Assembly (NCBI GenBank): GCA_001723765.1
Contig: MAYW01000019.1
Span: 1 to 45,710 of the forward strand
DNA from: Candidatus Scalindua rubra
Lineage (GTDB): Bacteria; Planctomycetota; Brocadiia; Brocadiales; Scalinduaceae
Direction of reading: 5' to 3'
DNA length: 45,710 bases
Both the position numbers and the translations under genes were made by a program. Of this stretch, positions 30,151 to 37,189 are shown in pieces. Under the pieces are notes generated by a model. That model was not told where the DNA came from. It searched no databases and saw only the letters and a list, made by a program, of their open reading frames with translations. Each line of letters opens with the position of its first letter. The first letter of the stretch is position 1.

Positions 30151-30357
30151 TTATTTTTTCCAATGTTTCCTGGCTCTTTCAAATATTTCATCTACAGTTT
30201 GATCTTTATAAAGGCGTTTGGAAATTTTAACGTAATTAGTAGGCTCACGATGCAGAAGTGTTAGAAATCTTAAGGCTGCCGTTGCTCCAAGAGATTTATA
30301 TAATGTTTCAATCCCTTTTAATCTAATTTCTGTGTCATCCATTATTTTAGTTTGCAT
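30151..30357 (-). CDS. Small protein coupled to a PIN-domain gene, candidate antitoxin
   Basis: The 68-residue protein (MQTKIMDDTEIRLKGIETLY and onward, ending FERARKHWKK) is not one I recognise. It appears helical and highly charged, with no Cys. Its ATG overlaps the PIN gene stop (TAATG), so the two are translationally coupled. A small charged partner of a PIN protein suggests an antitoxin, but here it follows the toxin rather than preceding it. Function is inferred from context only. Confidence 0.65.
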   Translation of the reverse strand: MQTKIMDDTEIRLKGIETLYKSLGATAALRFLTLLHREPTNYVKISKRLYKDQTVDEIFERARKHWKK

Positions 30358-30800
30358 TACTTAACAACCTCCCTAATGTAATCTACCGGATTCATCATTT
30401 TTATCTTAAGATTTAACCGTTTAGAACGTTTCAAAAGTAACTCATCACAGGTGATAAAATATCTACACCCACAATAATCAGCACAGGCAATATGTATTGC
30501 ATCTTTAGATGATAAATTTACCTTTTGTTGAAATGCTTTAGCCCGATTAAGAATTTTATCCTCTGGCCCTATTTTCTTCTTACATAGAGTAGAAAGGTGA
30601 ATAACTGATAGTTTGCGCTCAACAAAAGGACAGAGGATATTTTCATCTGCATGCATAAAAGACCAAACTAAGCAAACCTCTTTTCTTTCTGCTTTTTTAA
30701 ATATTTCCTCGCAAGCTATAGCTTCAAACTGAATCCTTATTTGGTTAGGGTCATCAAATCCTCTCTGAAAACAGTTATAATCAAGGTAAATTAAATCCAT
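30357..30800 (-). CDS. PIN-domain protein, probable VapC-like toxin
   Basis: The 147-residue protein has the PIN acidic pattern. The first Asp is in LIYLDYNCFQRGFDD near the N-terminus, the central Glu/Asp region includes GPEDKI, and SSKDAIHIACADYCGCRYFITCDELLLKR near 97-126 supplies the later Asp residues. PIN proteins are Mg-dependent ribonucleases. The N-terminal half is longer and more Cys-rich than usual VapC. It pairs with the downstream 68-residue protein. Confidence 0.8.
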   Translation of the reverse strand: MDLIYLDYNCFQRGFDDPNQIRIQFEAIACEEIFKKAERKEVCLVWSFMHADENILCPFVERKLSVIHLSTLCKKKIGPEDKILNRAKAFQQKVNLSSKDAIHIACADYCGCRYFITCDELLLKRSKRLNLKIKMMNPVDYIREVVK

Positions 30801-30950
30801 ATCTTATGCACAAAATGAAGTGAATGCCACTGGTTGCTGTTTATGATAATATACTGGTTGGTAATCGACTTTTAAAGAAAATATTCTTAAAGCATAGACA
30901 AAAGTGTGATCCTCCATATTGAAACTTTATTGCTCATCAATCTGTCATGG

Positions 30951-31943
30951 TTATTTTATTTCGAGCTTCTTTACTCGATTTGAAAACACATCATAAAAAA
31001 GTTCAAGTTTTTCAAGAAGCCAAGCATGTTGCTCAGACCATTTGCTCTTGTCTTGTAGATTTGTAGACTTACGTATATAAATTCGGCACATACGTTTTTC
31101 AGGTGGATTATACCAGGTAAGTTGTTCTCCAATCTTACTTTCTATCTCTTCTTTTTCTGCTTCGAGTTGGGCAAAATAATTTTTTGAATTATTATCATCT
31201 AGAACAAGTTCTGTTCTTAATTCATGACTGCTAAAGCTCTCTGCTACCGTATCAAATAGAGATGCAACAGCAGCAAGCCCTATTCCGCTTCGACCTATAG
31301 CAATGTTCATCCAATGCTGAGGCAAAGGTTTCGTTGTTTTAATTTTAGAGCCTTGCTCCTTAACATACTCACAAAATCCAGTCCAAAAATCCCTTTGTAA
31401 TAATTTTGAATCTGTTAACGCAGTAGTTTTAACCTGGGAAGCCCCTACTGCCACGGTTTTACTCCAATCATTTGGTTTAGATATGATATTAAATTTTGGG
31501 GCAACAGGTGAATTTCCAATACGCCAAAGTTCAACTTCAAGTCCAAAAAAGTTAAAATGATTGTCTGTAATTTCATTAAGCCAGTCTAGAGCTGCTCTGT
31601 GTTCTTCCGTAAATCGTCTTGAAATCCAAACGATTGTGACAGCTTTTAATCCTGCAGCGTAAGTTAGCAACTGGCCAAGGTGAATGTGATCAGTCTTTTC
31701 CAGTTGATTTTCGATTAAAACCCAATGATCACTTGCAGTATCTTTGCACAAAATATCTGCCCGAAAAGGACCAACATTTTTTTCTTGTGCCTCCAGCTCC
31801 AATTCAATTCCTATTGTATCGCCAAGAAGTTTTAAGTTTTCTTCCTTGGCTAGCCAAGGTGTAAATTGTTCTGATTCATTTGTCCAAATATGTCGTAGAT
31901 CAACTTGTACAAGTTGCCCAAGTTCAAAGTTATTGTTCGACAT
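30951..31943 (-). CDS. DUF4268 protein, PD-(D/E)XK nuclease-like
   Basis: This is a 330-residue protein of the DUF4268 type. The N-terminal part has a nuclease-like core, GPFRADILCKDTASDHWVLIENQLEKTDHIHLGQLLTYAAGL, with Asp and Glu-X-Gln in restriction-endonuclease spacing. The C-terminal half has the DUF4268 features (KDFW-like RDFWTGFCEYV, W residues, KRMCRIYI). Start ATG 31943 is preferred over TTG 31961 because AAGGA lies about 10 bases upstream of it. Such proteins are common in defence and accessory regions. No methyltransferase partner is seen here. Its role is unknown. Confidence 0.75.
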   Translation of the reverse strand: MSNNNFELGQLVQVDLRHIWTNESEQFTPWLAKEENLKLLGDTIGIELELEAQEKNVGPFRADILCKDTASDHWVLIENQLEKTDHIHLGQLLTYAAGLKAVTIVWISRRFTEEHRAALDWLNEITDNHFNFFGLEVELWRIGNSPVAPKFNIISKPNDWSKTVAVGASQVKTTALTDSKLLQRDFWTGFCEYVKEQGSKIKTTKPLPQHWMNIAIGRSGIGLAAVASLFDTVAESFSSHELRTELVLDDNNSKNYFAQLEAEKEEIESKIGEQLTWYNPPEKRMCRIYIRKSTNLQDKSKWSEQHAWLLEKLELFYDVFSNRVKKLEIK

Positions 31944-32015
31944 TGGAATAGTTTCCTTCAACAGATAAACAAGTTATTGTATAGTTTCTGTATAGTAACG
32001 AATTTTATAAAATAT

Positions 32016-32044
32016 TTGACAAAATGCAAGTATTTTTTTATAAT
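32016..32044 (+). promoter_or_regulatory. Perfect consensus sigma-70 promoter for the integrase
   Basis: TTGACA (32016-32021), 17-base spacer, TATAAT (32039-32044). Both hexamers are perfect and the spacing is optimal. The predicted transcript start is about 32051, some 35 bases before the integrase ATG. Confidence 0.8.
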
Positions 32045-32050
32045 TTCCTA

Positions 32051-32060
32051 ACTATATAGT
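32051..32060 (+). promoter_or_regulatory. Palindrome at the predicted transcription start, candidate operator
   Basis: ACTATATAGT is a perfect 10-base palindrome placed at the expected +1 of the consensus promoter. Two direct copies of TGTATAGT lie upstream of the -35 at about 31978-31998. They could be regulator sites. No LexA-type CTG-N10-CAG box is visible. Confidence 0.35.
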
Positions 32061-32085
32061 ATCTTTTATGTAATGTTATCCAGCA

Positions 32086-33420
32086 ATGATAAGTATACCA
32101 TCTGAAATATCTGTTCGCTTCAATACTGTTTTGGTAAAAAATAAAGTCCCTCAAGACTATCAGAATCATTATAGAAAGTGGTTACGATATTATCTTGATT
32201 TTTGCCAGAAGTATAATTTCCAAAGTATTAAACCCGAAAGCCTTCAGAATTTTCTTAGAAAATTGGGTGAAAAGCGCCAGACACGAGAACAACAAAAGCA
32301 GGCTTCTCACGCGATATCTTTATATTATAAAATCGCATCTGTCCCCGCCAGAATGCCTGCCCGACTACATCATTCAGGCGGGCAGTCTGGTAGGCAAGTT
32401 GTTTCTGATACAGAAAAGTTTTCAAACGAAAATGTAGAATGGAAATCAGTTCTTGGTAATCTTTCATCAGAAATTAAGATACGGCATTATTCGCCGAAAA
32501 CATTAAAGACGTATACTCTGTGGGTCAAGAAATTTCAGTCCTTTACACGAAATAAGGACTTGCAATTATTATCTTCAAACGATGTAAAGGAGTTTTTAAC
32601 TTTTCTGGCTATTAAACGAAAAGTATCCGCCTCAACTCAAAATCAGGCATTTAATGCCCTCTTATTTTTTTACCGACATGTAATCAAAAGGGATTTTGAA
32701 AATCTAAAGGATACTCCAAGGGCTAAAAGAAAACCATATATTCCAGTTGTTTTATCACGGGAAGAGATAGACACAATTTTTAAACATCTTTTGTATCCGT
32801 ATGATTTAGTCGCCAAGCTTTTATATGGGTGTGGACTGAGATTGTTTGAATGCATGAATCTCCGTGTTCAAAATTTTAATTTTGATGCATGTGTTTTAAC
32901 GATTCCTGCCCGACAGATGGCAGGCGGGCACGATGGCAAAGGGAAAAAAGACAGGACGGTACCTCTACCGGAGACAATCCTGCCGGAACTAAAAGCGCAT
33001 CTTAAACGTGTAAAGAACCTTCATCAAATGGACATGGATGCAAATTATTCAGGTGCTTTCATGTTTGACTTACTGGATAAGAAATATAAGAATTGCGCTA
33101 AAGAGCTGGTCTGGCAATGGTTTTTCCCCGCAAAGACATTGACCCTGGTTCCTGAGACAGGTGAATACAGACGGTATCATCTGCATGAATCTCATGTGCA
33201 GAAGGCCATAAAAAGCGCAGTTAGAAAGTCAAAGATATGTAAGCGCGCCTCAGCCCATACGTTTCGCCATAGCTTTGCGACTCATCTGTTACAGGCCAAT
33301 TATGATATACGTACTATTCAGGAACTGCTGGGGCATAGTGATGTAAGGACAACTATGGTATATACTCATACGATTAAGACCAAATCCATTAAAGAGACAA
33401 AAAGTCCACTTGATTTTTAA
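32086..33420 (+). CDS. Integron-type tyrosine recombinase (IntI-like) with two in-frame palindromic inserts
   Basis: The 444-residue protein is a tyrosine recombinase with catalytic R252, Lys in the GKGKKDR hairpin (285-290), H391-x-x-R394, H417 and Y426. The segment between about 340 and 385 (ELVWQWFFPAK, RRYHLHESHVQKAIKSAVRKS) is the extra region that marks integron integrases. The N-terminal SAM-like core-binding domain spans roughly 15-200. Two stretches do not match the family, residues 87-104 and 274-282. Both coincide with palindromic DNA repeats. The gene is divergent from a row of minus-strand accessory genes, as in chromosomal integrons. No attC site could be recognised. Confidence 0.88.
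   Translation: MISIPSEISVRFNTVLVKNKVPQDYQNHYRKWLRYYLDFCQKYNFQSIKPESLQNFLRKLGEKRQTREQQKQASHAISLYYKIASVPARMPARLHHSGGQSGRQVVSDTEKFSNENVEWKSVLGNLSSEIKIRHYSPKTLKTYTLWVKKFQSFTRNKDLQLLSSNDVKEFLTFLAIKRKVSASTQNQAFNALLFFYRHVIKRDFENLKDTPRAKRKPYIPVVLSREEIDTIFKHLLYPYDLVAKLLYGCGLRLFECMNLRVQNFNFDACVLTIPARQMAGGHDGKGKKDRTVPLPETILPELKAHLKRVKNLHQMDMDANYSGAFMFDLLDKKYKNCAKELVWQWFFPAKTLTLVPETGEYRRYHLHESHVQKAIKSAVRKSKICKRASAHTFRHSFATHLLQANYDIRTIQELLGHSDVRTTMVYTHTIKTKSIKETKSPLDF
32354..32396 (+). repeat. Palindromic repeat inside the integrase, unit 1
   Basis: The core at 32356-32385 has the form CCTGCCCGAC-N10-AGGCGGGCAG, matching the second unit at 32905-32930. The outer arms 32354-32361 (TGCCTGCC) and 32389-32396 (GGTAGGCA) pair with one G-T. 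It is translated in frame as part of residues 87-104. G+C-rich DNA in an A+T-rich gene supports insertion. Confidence 0.7.
32905..32931 (+). repeat. Palindromic repeat inside the integrase, unit 2
   Basis: 27 bases of the form CCTGCCCGAC-N7-AGGCGGGCA(C), encoding PARQMAGGH (residues 274-282). This falls directly before the conserved DGKGKKDR hairpin, where integrases normally have no insert. The inner arms CCTGCC and GGCAGG pair. The length is a multiple of three, so the frame is kept. Confidence 0.75.
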
Positions 33421-33452
33421 CTGGATTGAAATACTTTGACAGCCTCTTTCTC

Positions 33453-34781
33453 TTATTTTTCCCCCTTTATCCTTTTTCGCATCTCATTAGACCATTTTAT
33501 AACACTATCTACATTTATAGGTTCACCTCCAGTTACAACCTTTAGTTGTCTTCCTTCAATCACTTTTCTTTCTTCACCATTTGCAACAACTATCGCTTCG
33601 CCTTTTGTTACTGTAACAAAGATCATGTATTTTGATATTCTTATATCAACGTTACTATCGTTTGCAGTTACGATGTTATTATTTGCTGTTATCATAAATG
33701 GTTTTTCACTCGCTTTTATGGAGATAAGTATTTGCCCCTTTAAAAGACCAAGTTTCCTATTTTCTATAAGCTTGATTTCCGTATTTACGTCCATTATGAC
33801 ATAGGTACCATCTTTTAGGAGGAAAGATGCTTTACTACTTTTTTCCGTCTTCAGTTTAGCTCCATTGTGAATTTTAGATTTAGATGATAATGGTAGCCAT
33901 TCTTTATTATTTGTAGCTGAAAGTATTTTGACAACACCTGTTGAGTTCAAAAAATCTGCTTTCGTTGGAAGTGTGAATATTAAAAAAACGACATATATTA
34001 ATAAAGCGCCAGAACCTAATAAAATATTAAAGCGTATAATCGCTTTCTTTGTTGGCCTTATTGTAAGAATACCTATTTCATAAAGGGCAATCATCGGTAG
34101 AGCAGTCATAACTTGTGTAAATGGATCTGGTGGTGTTATTATTGCTGCCAGAATAAATATAGAAAGTATGGCATACATACGCCATTTGATAAAGTCTTCG
34201 GCCTTAAGTATTCCAATTTTGGATATGAATAACATTATAAGGGGAAGCTGAAACACAATACCTAAAGCAAGTGTTAATAGAGTGACAAGAGATATATATT
34301 GACTCATAGTAATAATAGGCTGTATACCTCCTCCCAGTATCTTTATCAAGAATTGAAGACCAAAAGGTATTAATAAAAAATACCCAAATAATACACCTAT
34401 TATGAATGCTATGAAGGAGATCGGAGCAAAAATTTTTACGTATCTGCGTTCTCTCTTATATAAACCTGCTTCCACAAATTTCCAGATTTGATATACAATT
34501 ATGGGATATGCCATAAAAATGGCAGTCATTAAACACAACTTTATGTAAGCATAGAAACCTTCTTGATAACTCAATACCTGGAGTGACTGCGATAAACCCA
34601 GATTCTCCATGGTGAAATTATGTGGCTTCTTTACGATATAAAGGATTTTTGATTTAAAAAACCAGCTGATAAAGAAGAAACCAATAACTACGAGGATTGA
34701 ATTTATGATCCTTGATCTTAACTCTTCCAGGTGTTCACTTATAGGTAACCTTTTTTCGTCGACTTCTTTCTCTTCTTCCAT
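33453..34781 (-). CDS. tatC: TatC translocase subunit fused to a FecR-like domain
   Basis: Residues 1-245 are TatC, the twin-arginine signal receptor: ISEHLEELRSRI at the N-terminus, VEAGLYKRERRYV near 103-115 with the conserved Glu, ITPPDPFTQ near 215-223, and six membrane segments. An extra hydrophobic segment (251-271) and a soluble domain (about 285-420) follow. That domain reads like FecR: W294, KLKTEKSSKASFLLKDG (309-325), the LLKGQILISI strand pair and VTVTKGEAIVVA. Seven helices would place it outside the cytoplasm. Total length is 442, against about 250 for normal TatC. ATG 34781 is chosen because ISEHLEELRSRI follows directly. Upstream in-frame codons enter a repeat element. tatA/B are not in the window. 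Confidence 0.88.
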   Translation of the reverse strand: MEEEKEVDEKRLPISEHLEELRSRIINSILVVIGFFFISWFFKSKILYIVKKPHNFTMENLGLSQSLQVLSYQEGFYAYIKLCLMTAIFMAYPIIVYQIWKFVEAGLYKRERRYVKIFAPISFIAFIIGVLFGYFLLIPFGLQFLIKILGGGIQPIITMSQYISLVTLLTLALGIVFQLPLIMLFISKIGILKAEDFIKWRMYAILSIFILAAIITPPDPFTQVMTALPMIALYEIGILTIRPTKKAIIRFNILLGSGALLIYVVFLIFTLPTKADFLNSTGVVKILSATNNKEWLPLSSKSKIHNGAKLKTEKSSKASFLLKDGTYVIMDVNTEIKLIENRKLGLLKGQILISIKASEKPFMITANNNIVTANDSNVDIRISKYMIFVTVTKGEAIVVANGEERKVIEGRQLKVVTGGEPINVDSVIKWSNEMRKRIKGEK

Positions 34782-34787
34782 GGTGTG

Positions 34788-34793
34788 ATTATA
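34788..34793 (-). promoter_or_regulatory. Candidate -10 box very close to the tatC ATG
   Basis: On the minus strand TATAAT is followed by six bases and then the tatC ATG. A transcript from it would begin at the start codon (leaderless). No good -35 at 17 bases is present; TTGTAA lies 20 bases upstream. Confidence 0.3.
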
Positions 34794-34830
34794 ATACAAA
34801 GATAGTTTTTGAATTACAAGATTCAATATA

Positions 34831-35050
34831 GTCATGGCGCGGCATAGCCGCAACCGTTCGGCTGAGCTCACGCCGAAGCCAAGTTTGAAGTGTCTAAAGT
34901 GACCTAAAATGATTAAAGTTAAAAATAGGACTCTTTAATCCCCCTCTTTCCCCCTTTATAAAAGGGGGATTAAGGGGGATTGCTCACTTTAAACCATGGC
35001 CCAGACCGCAGGGCGGATCGCACCAGGGCGGGCTTTAGGCGCTTTTAACT
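34831..35050. repeat. Composite of G+C-rich repeat elements between tatC and ribH
   Basis: Within the 482-base gap, several G+C-rich blocks interrupt A+T-rich DNA. A GCGGC-ATA-GCCGC hairpin lies at 34839-34851. An inverted repeat TTCGGC/GCCGAA at 34857-34862 and 34872-34877 encloses the palindrome TGAGCTCA. Another G+C-rich block spans about 34998-35040. These look like dispersed repeat fragments inserted next to each other. I see no gene in this gap. The DNA from 35051 to 35188 shows only short direct repeats (TGTCCTCATG twice near 35085-35110). Confidence 0.5.
34937..34981. repeat. Palindromic CCCCC/GGGGG repeat element
   Basis: The left arm 34937-34958 (AATCCCCCT, then CCCCCTTT) pairs with the right arm 34960-34981 (AAAGGGGGAT, then AAGGGGGATT) with few mismatches. 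Elements of this AATCCCCCT...AGGGGGATT kind recur in many bacterial genomes as dispersed palindromes. It could also act as a bidirectional terminator between the divergent tatC and ribH. Confidence 0.65.
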
Positions 35051-35188
35051 TTTTATGAGCCTCAAAGAACTTCTAAAACTTGTCCTCATGAAAACATGTC
35101 CTCATGTAAATGGGGATGGGGAAAAGAAGTTTTTACAGGGTAATACTATATATGGAGTTATGTACTCCAATGGGGTGTCAGAAAAGCC

Positions 35189-35217
35189 TTGCAAGGGTAA
35201 ATCTTTTTTGATATTAT
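35189..35217 (+). promoter_or_regulatory. Promoter for ribH
   Basis: TTGCAA (35189-35194), 17-base spacer, TATTAT (35212-35217). A start near 35224 would leave a 40-base leader. This fits a new transcription unit for ribH-nusB. The short leader leaves no room for an FMN riboswitch. Confidence 0.6.
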
Positions 35218-35263
35218 CCTTTTAGAGTTTTGTTTCACTTTCTCTTAATTAGGAGATAATCCA

Positions 35264-35737
35264 ATGGCTAAACCATTCGAAGGCAATCTTATTGGTGCAG
35301 GTAAGACATTTGGTATCGTTGTTAGCAGGTTTAATAGTTTCATTACAAAGAGGTTATTAGAAGGTGCCCAGGATTGTTTGATTAGACACGGTGCTAGTGA
35401 AGATGATATTGATGTGTTTTGGGTTCCCGGGTCTTGTGAGATACCAATTACGGCTATGAGATTAGCTAAAAATGCTAAACATAATGGTATTATTTGTCTG
35501 GGGGCAGTGATACGGGGTGAAACGCCACATTTTGACTATGTTTCCAGTGAAGCAGCCAGGGGTATTACTGAAGTAGGACTTGAAACAGGTGTGCCAACAA
35601 TTTATGGAGTTATTGCGACTGATACATTGGAACAAGCTATAGATAGAGCAGGCGCTAGAGGTGGCAATAAAGGTGCAGAAGCTGCGCTTGCGGCCTTGGA
35701 GATGGTGAATTTATTTGATAAAATTAAAAATATGTAG
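35264..35737 (+). CDS. ribH: 6,7-dimethyl-8-ribityllumazine synthase
   Basis: It makes the riboflavin precursor from 5-amino-6-ribitylaminouracil and dihydroxybutanone phosphate. The 157-residue protein has the family motifs [41 protein letters not shown] (with the catalytic His) and [12 protein letters not shown] with [22 protein letters not shown] precedes the ATG. It forms a unit with nusB, a common pairing in bacteria. No other riboflavin gene is in the window. Confidence 0.97.
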   Translation: MAKPFEGNLIGAGKTFGIVVSRFNSFITKRLLEGAQDCLIRHGASEDDIDVFWVPGSCEIPITAMRLAKNAKHNGIICLGAVIRGETPHFDYVSSEAARGITEVGLETGVPTIYGVIATDTLEQAIDRAGARGGNKGAEAALAALEMVNLFDKIKNM

Positions 35738-35764
35738 CATTTCTTGTTGCGGAGATTTTTGAAA

Positions 35765-37087
35765 ATGCGGAAAAGGACGCACTCTCGTGAGATTGCATTA
35801 CAAGCTCTTTATCAGTTAGAGATTCGTGGTGATGAAGTTATAAATGAGATAGATTCCTTTTGTAACAAACAATGTAAAGAATCCGATGTAAGTAATTTTG
35901 CTATAAAATTAGTTAAAGGTTGTATTCAGGAAAAGAATGAAATAGACAAAAAAATAATTTCTACATCTGAAAATTGGGACTTGCATAGAATGCCAGTGAT
36001 AGACAGAAATATTTTAAGATTGGCATGTTATGAGCTTCTTTATATGAATGATATTCCTCCTAAAGTTTCTATCAACGAGGCGATTGATTTAGCGAAAAAA
36101 TACAGTACTGAAAAATCTGGTTTGTTCGTAAATGGGGTATTGGATAAAGTGTATTCGCTTTATGTAAAGACTAATGAGGAGGTTAAAAAGATTACCACAA
36201 GTATAGAAAATAGGGTTAAATTAGAAAATGAAAAACGTACAGGAGCAGATTTACATATCCATACAGTATGTTCAGATGGAACCATGTCTCCTGAACAGGT
36301 AGTTGAAGAAGCATCAAAACTCAACCTTCGTACAATCGCAATAGCCGATCATGATAGTGTTGACGCTGTAGAAATTGCCCAAACGATCTGTAATAAGAGG
36401 GGAATAAATATTATTCCTGCAGTTGAATTATCTTCTTATTATTGTCCTGCAGATATTCACATTTTAGGTTACTTTATAGATATAAAGAATAGTGCGCTTT
36501 TAGGAAAACTAAGTGAGTTGCGTTTTGAAAGAATTGAGCGAATTAAGAAAATAACCAAGAAACTTAGAAGTATGGGTGTTAATGTAGAGCATCAAGAAGT
36601 TTTTGATGTTGCTGAAGAAGGGTCGCCTGGACGATTGCATGTTGCTGATGTTTTATGTAGAAAAGGTTACTGCAACAATATTCAGGAGAGTTTTCAAAAG
36701 TATCTGTCTGATAATGGACCTGCTTATGTGCCCAAAGTAACGTTAACATTAAGAGATGCTATAGAGCTTATAATTTCTTCAGGTGGTATTCCTGTTTTTT
36801 CACACCCAGGTGTTACTAAGAAAGATGCGCTGATTCCAAAGATGGTAGAATACGGTTTGCAAGGGATAGAAGTTTATTATCCAACACATCTACCAGAAGT
36901 TAGAAAAAGATATATACAATTGGCGAAAGAATATGATCTTGTAATTACTGGTGGTTCAGACTGTCATGGCGAACGAAAACCAGATATTAAATTGGGTAGT
37001 ATAACGATAGATGACGGTTTAGTTGATAAGATTAGAGAAAGGCATGACAATGCGGTTGGTGTTTTGAGTTGTGGTAGTAATGTTTAA
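35765..37087 (+). CDS. nusB: NusB antitermination factor fused to a PHP phosphoesterase
   Basis: Residues 1-133 are a complete NusB, the partner of S10 in rRNA antitermination: REIALQALYQLEIRG, MPVIDRNILRLACYELLY, and VSINEAIDLAKKYSTEKSGLFVNGVLDK. Residues 161-425 are a PHP domain with a full metal set: ADLHIHTVCSDG (H164, H166, D171), ADHDSVDA, AVELSSYY, HPG in VFSHPGVT and GGSDCHGE. It resembles TrpH/YciV-type phosphoesterases acting on nucleoside 3',5'-bisphosphates or RNA 5' ends. The linker (134-160) is charged. ATG 35765 follows GGAG; the upstream TTG 35744 is less likely. The reading frame is continuous, so this is a real fusion in the sequence given. Confidence 0.9.
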   Translation: MRKRTHSREIALQALYQLEIRGDEVINEIDSFCNKQCKESDVSNFAIKLVKGCIQEKNEIDKKIISTSENWDLHRMPVIDRNILRLACYELLYMNDIPPKVSINEAIDLAKKYSTEKSGLFVNGVLDKVYSLYVKTNEEVKKITTSIENRVKLENEKRTGADLHIHTVCSDGTMSPEQVVEEASKLNLRTIAIADHDSVDAVEIAQTICNKRGINIIPAVELSSYYCPADIHILGYFIDIKNSALLGKLSELRFERIERIKKITKKLRSMGVNVEHQEVFDVAEEGSPGRLHVADVLCRKGYCNNIQESFQKYLSDNGPAYVPKVTLTLRDAIELIISSGGIPVFSHPGVTKKDALIPKMVEYGLQGIEVYYPTHLPEVRKRYIQLAKEYDLVITGGSDCHGERKPDIKLGSITIDDGLVDKIRERHDNAVGVLSCGSNV

Positions 37088-37156
37088 GTAATTCTATAAT
37101 TGTTAATCCTTCATAGTTTAACTATTACCGTAGAATGTATTATAAATTGCACCTCT

Positions 37157-37181
37157 GGCTCCCACGCTCTGCGTGGGAGCC
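37157..37181 (+). repeat. REP-like perfect hairpin just upstream of ftsY
   Basis: The arms 37157-37167 (GGCTCCCACGC) and 37171-37181 (GCGTGGGAGCC) are perfect complements around TCT. It is G+C-rich in A+T-rich DNA and resembles REP palindromes mobilised by RAYT transposases. A remnant of such a transposase is at 29191-29280. It ends 8 bases before the ftsY ATG, where a Shine-Dalgarno sequence would be expected. Confidence 0.75.
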
Positions 37182-37189
37182 CTTGCATT

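Noticed and set aside
29957..32085. attC or attI sites of an integron
   Set aside because: No paired RYYYAAC and GTTRRRY cores with suitable L boxes were found. The only close case (CTTAAC...GTTAAG near 29972-29994) is too short.
31962..32085. LexA box controlling the integrase
   Set aside because: No CTG-N10-CAG or GAAC-N4-GTTC type site is visible.
33436..33804. Plus-strand 122-codon frame over tatC
   Set aside because: Antisense shadow of the FecR-like part of tatC with no start signal or recognisable domain.
34982..35263. FMN riboswitch upstream of ribH
   Set aside because: The conserved RFN blocks are not present. A good promoter at 35189-35217 leaves only about 40 bases of leader.
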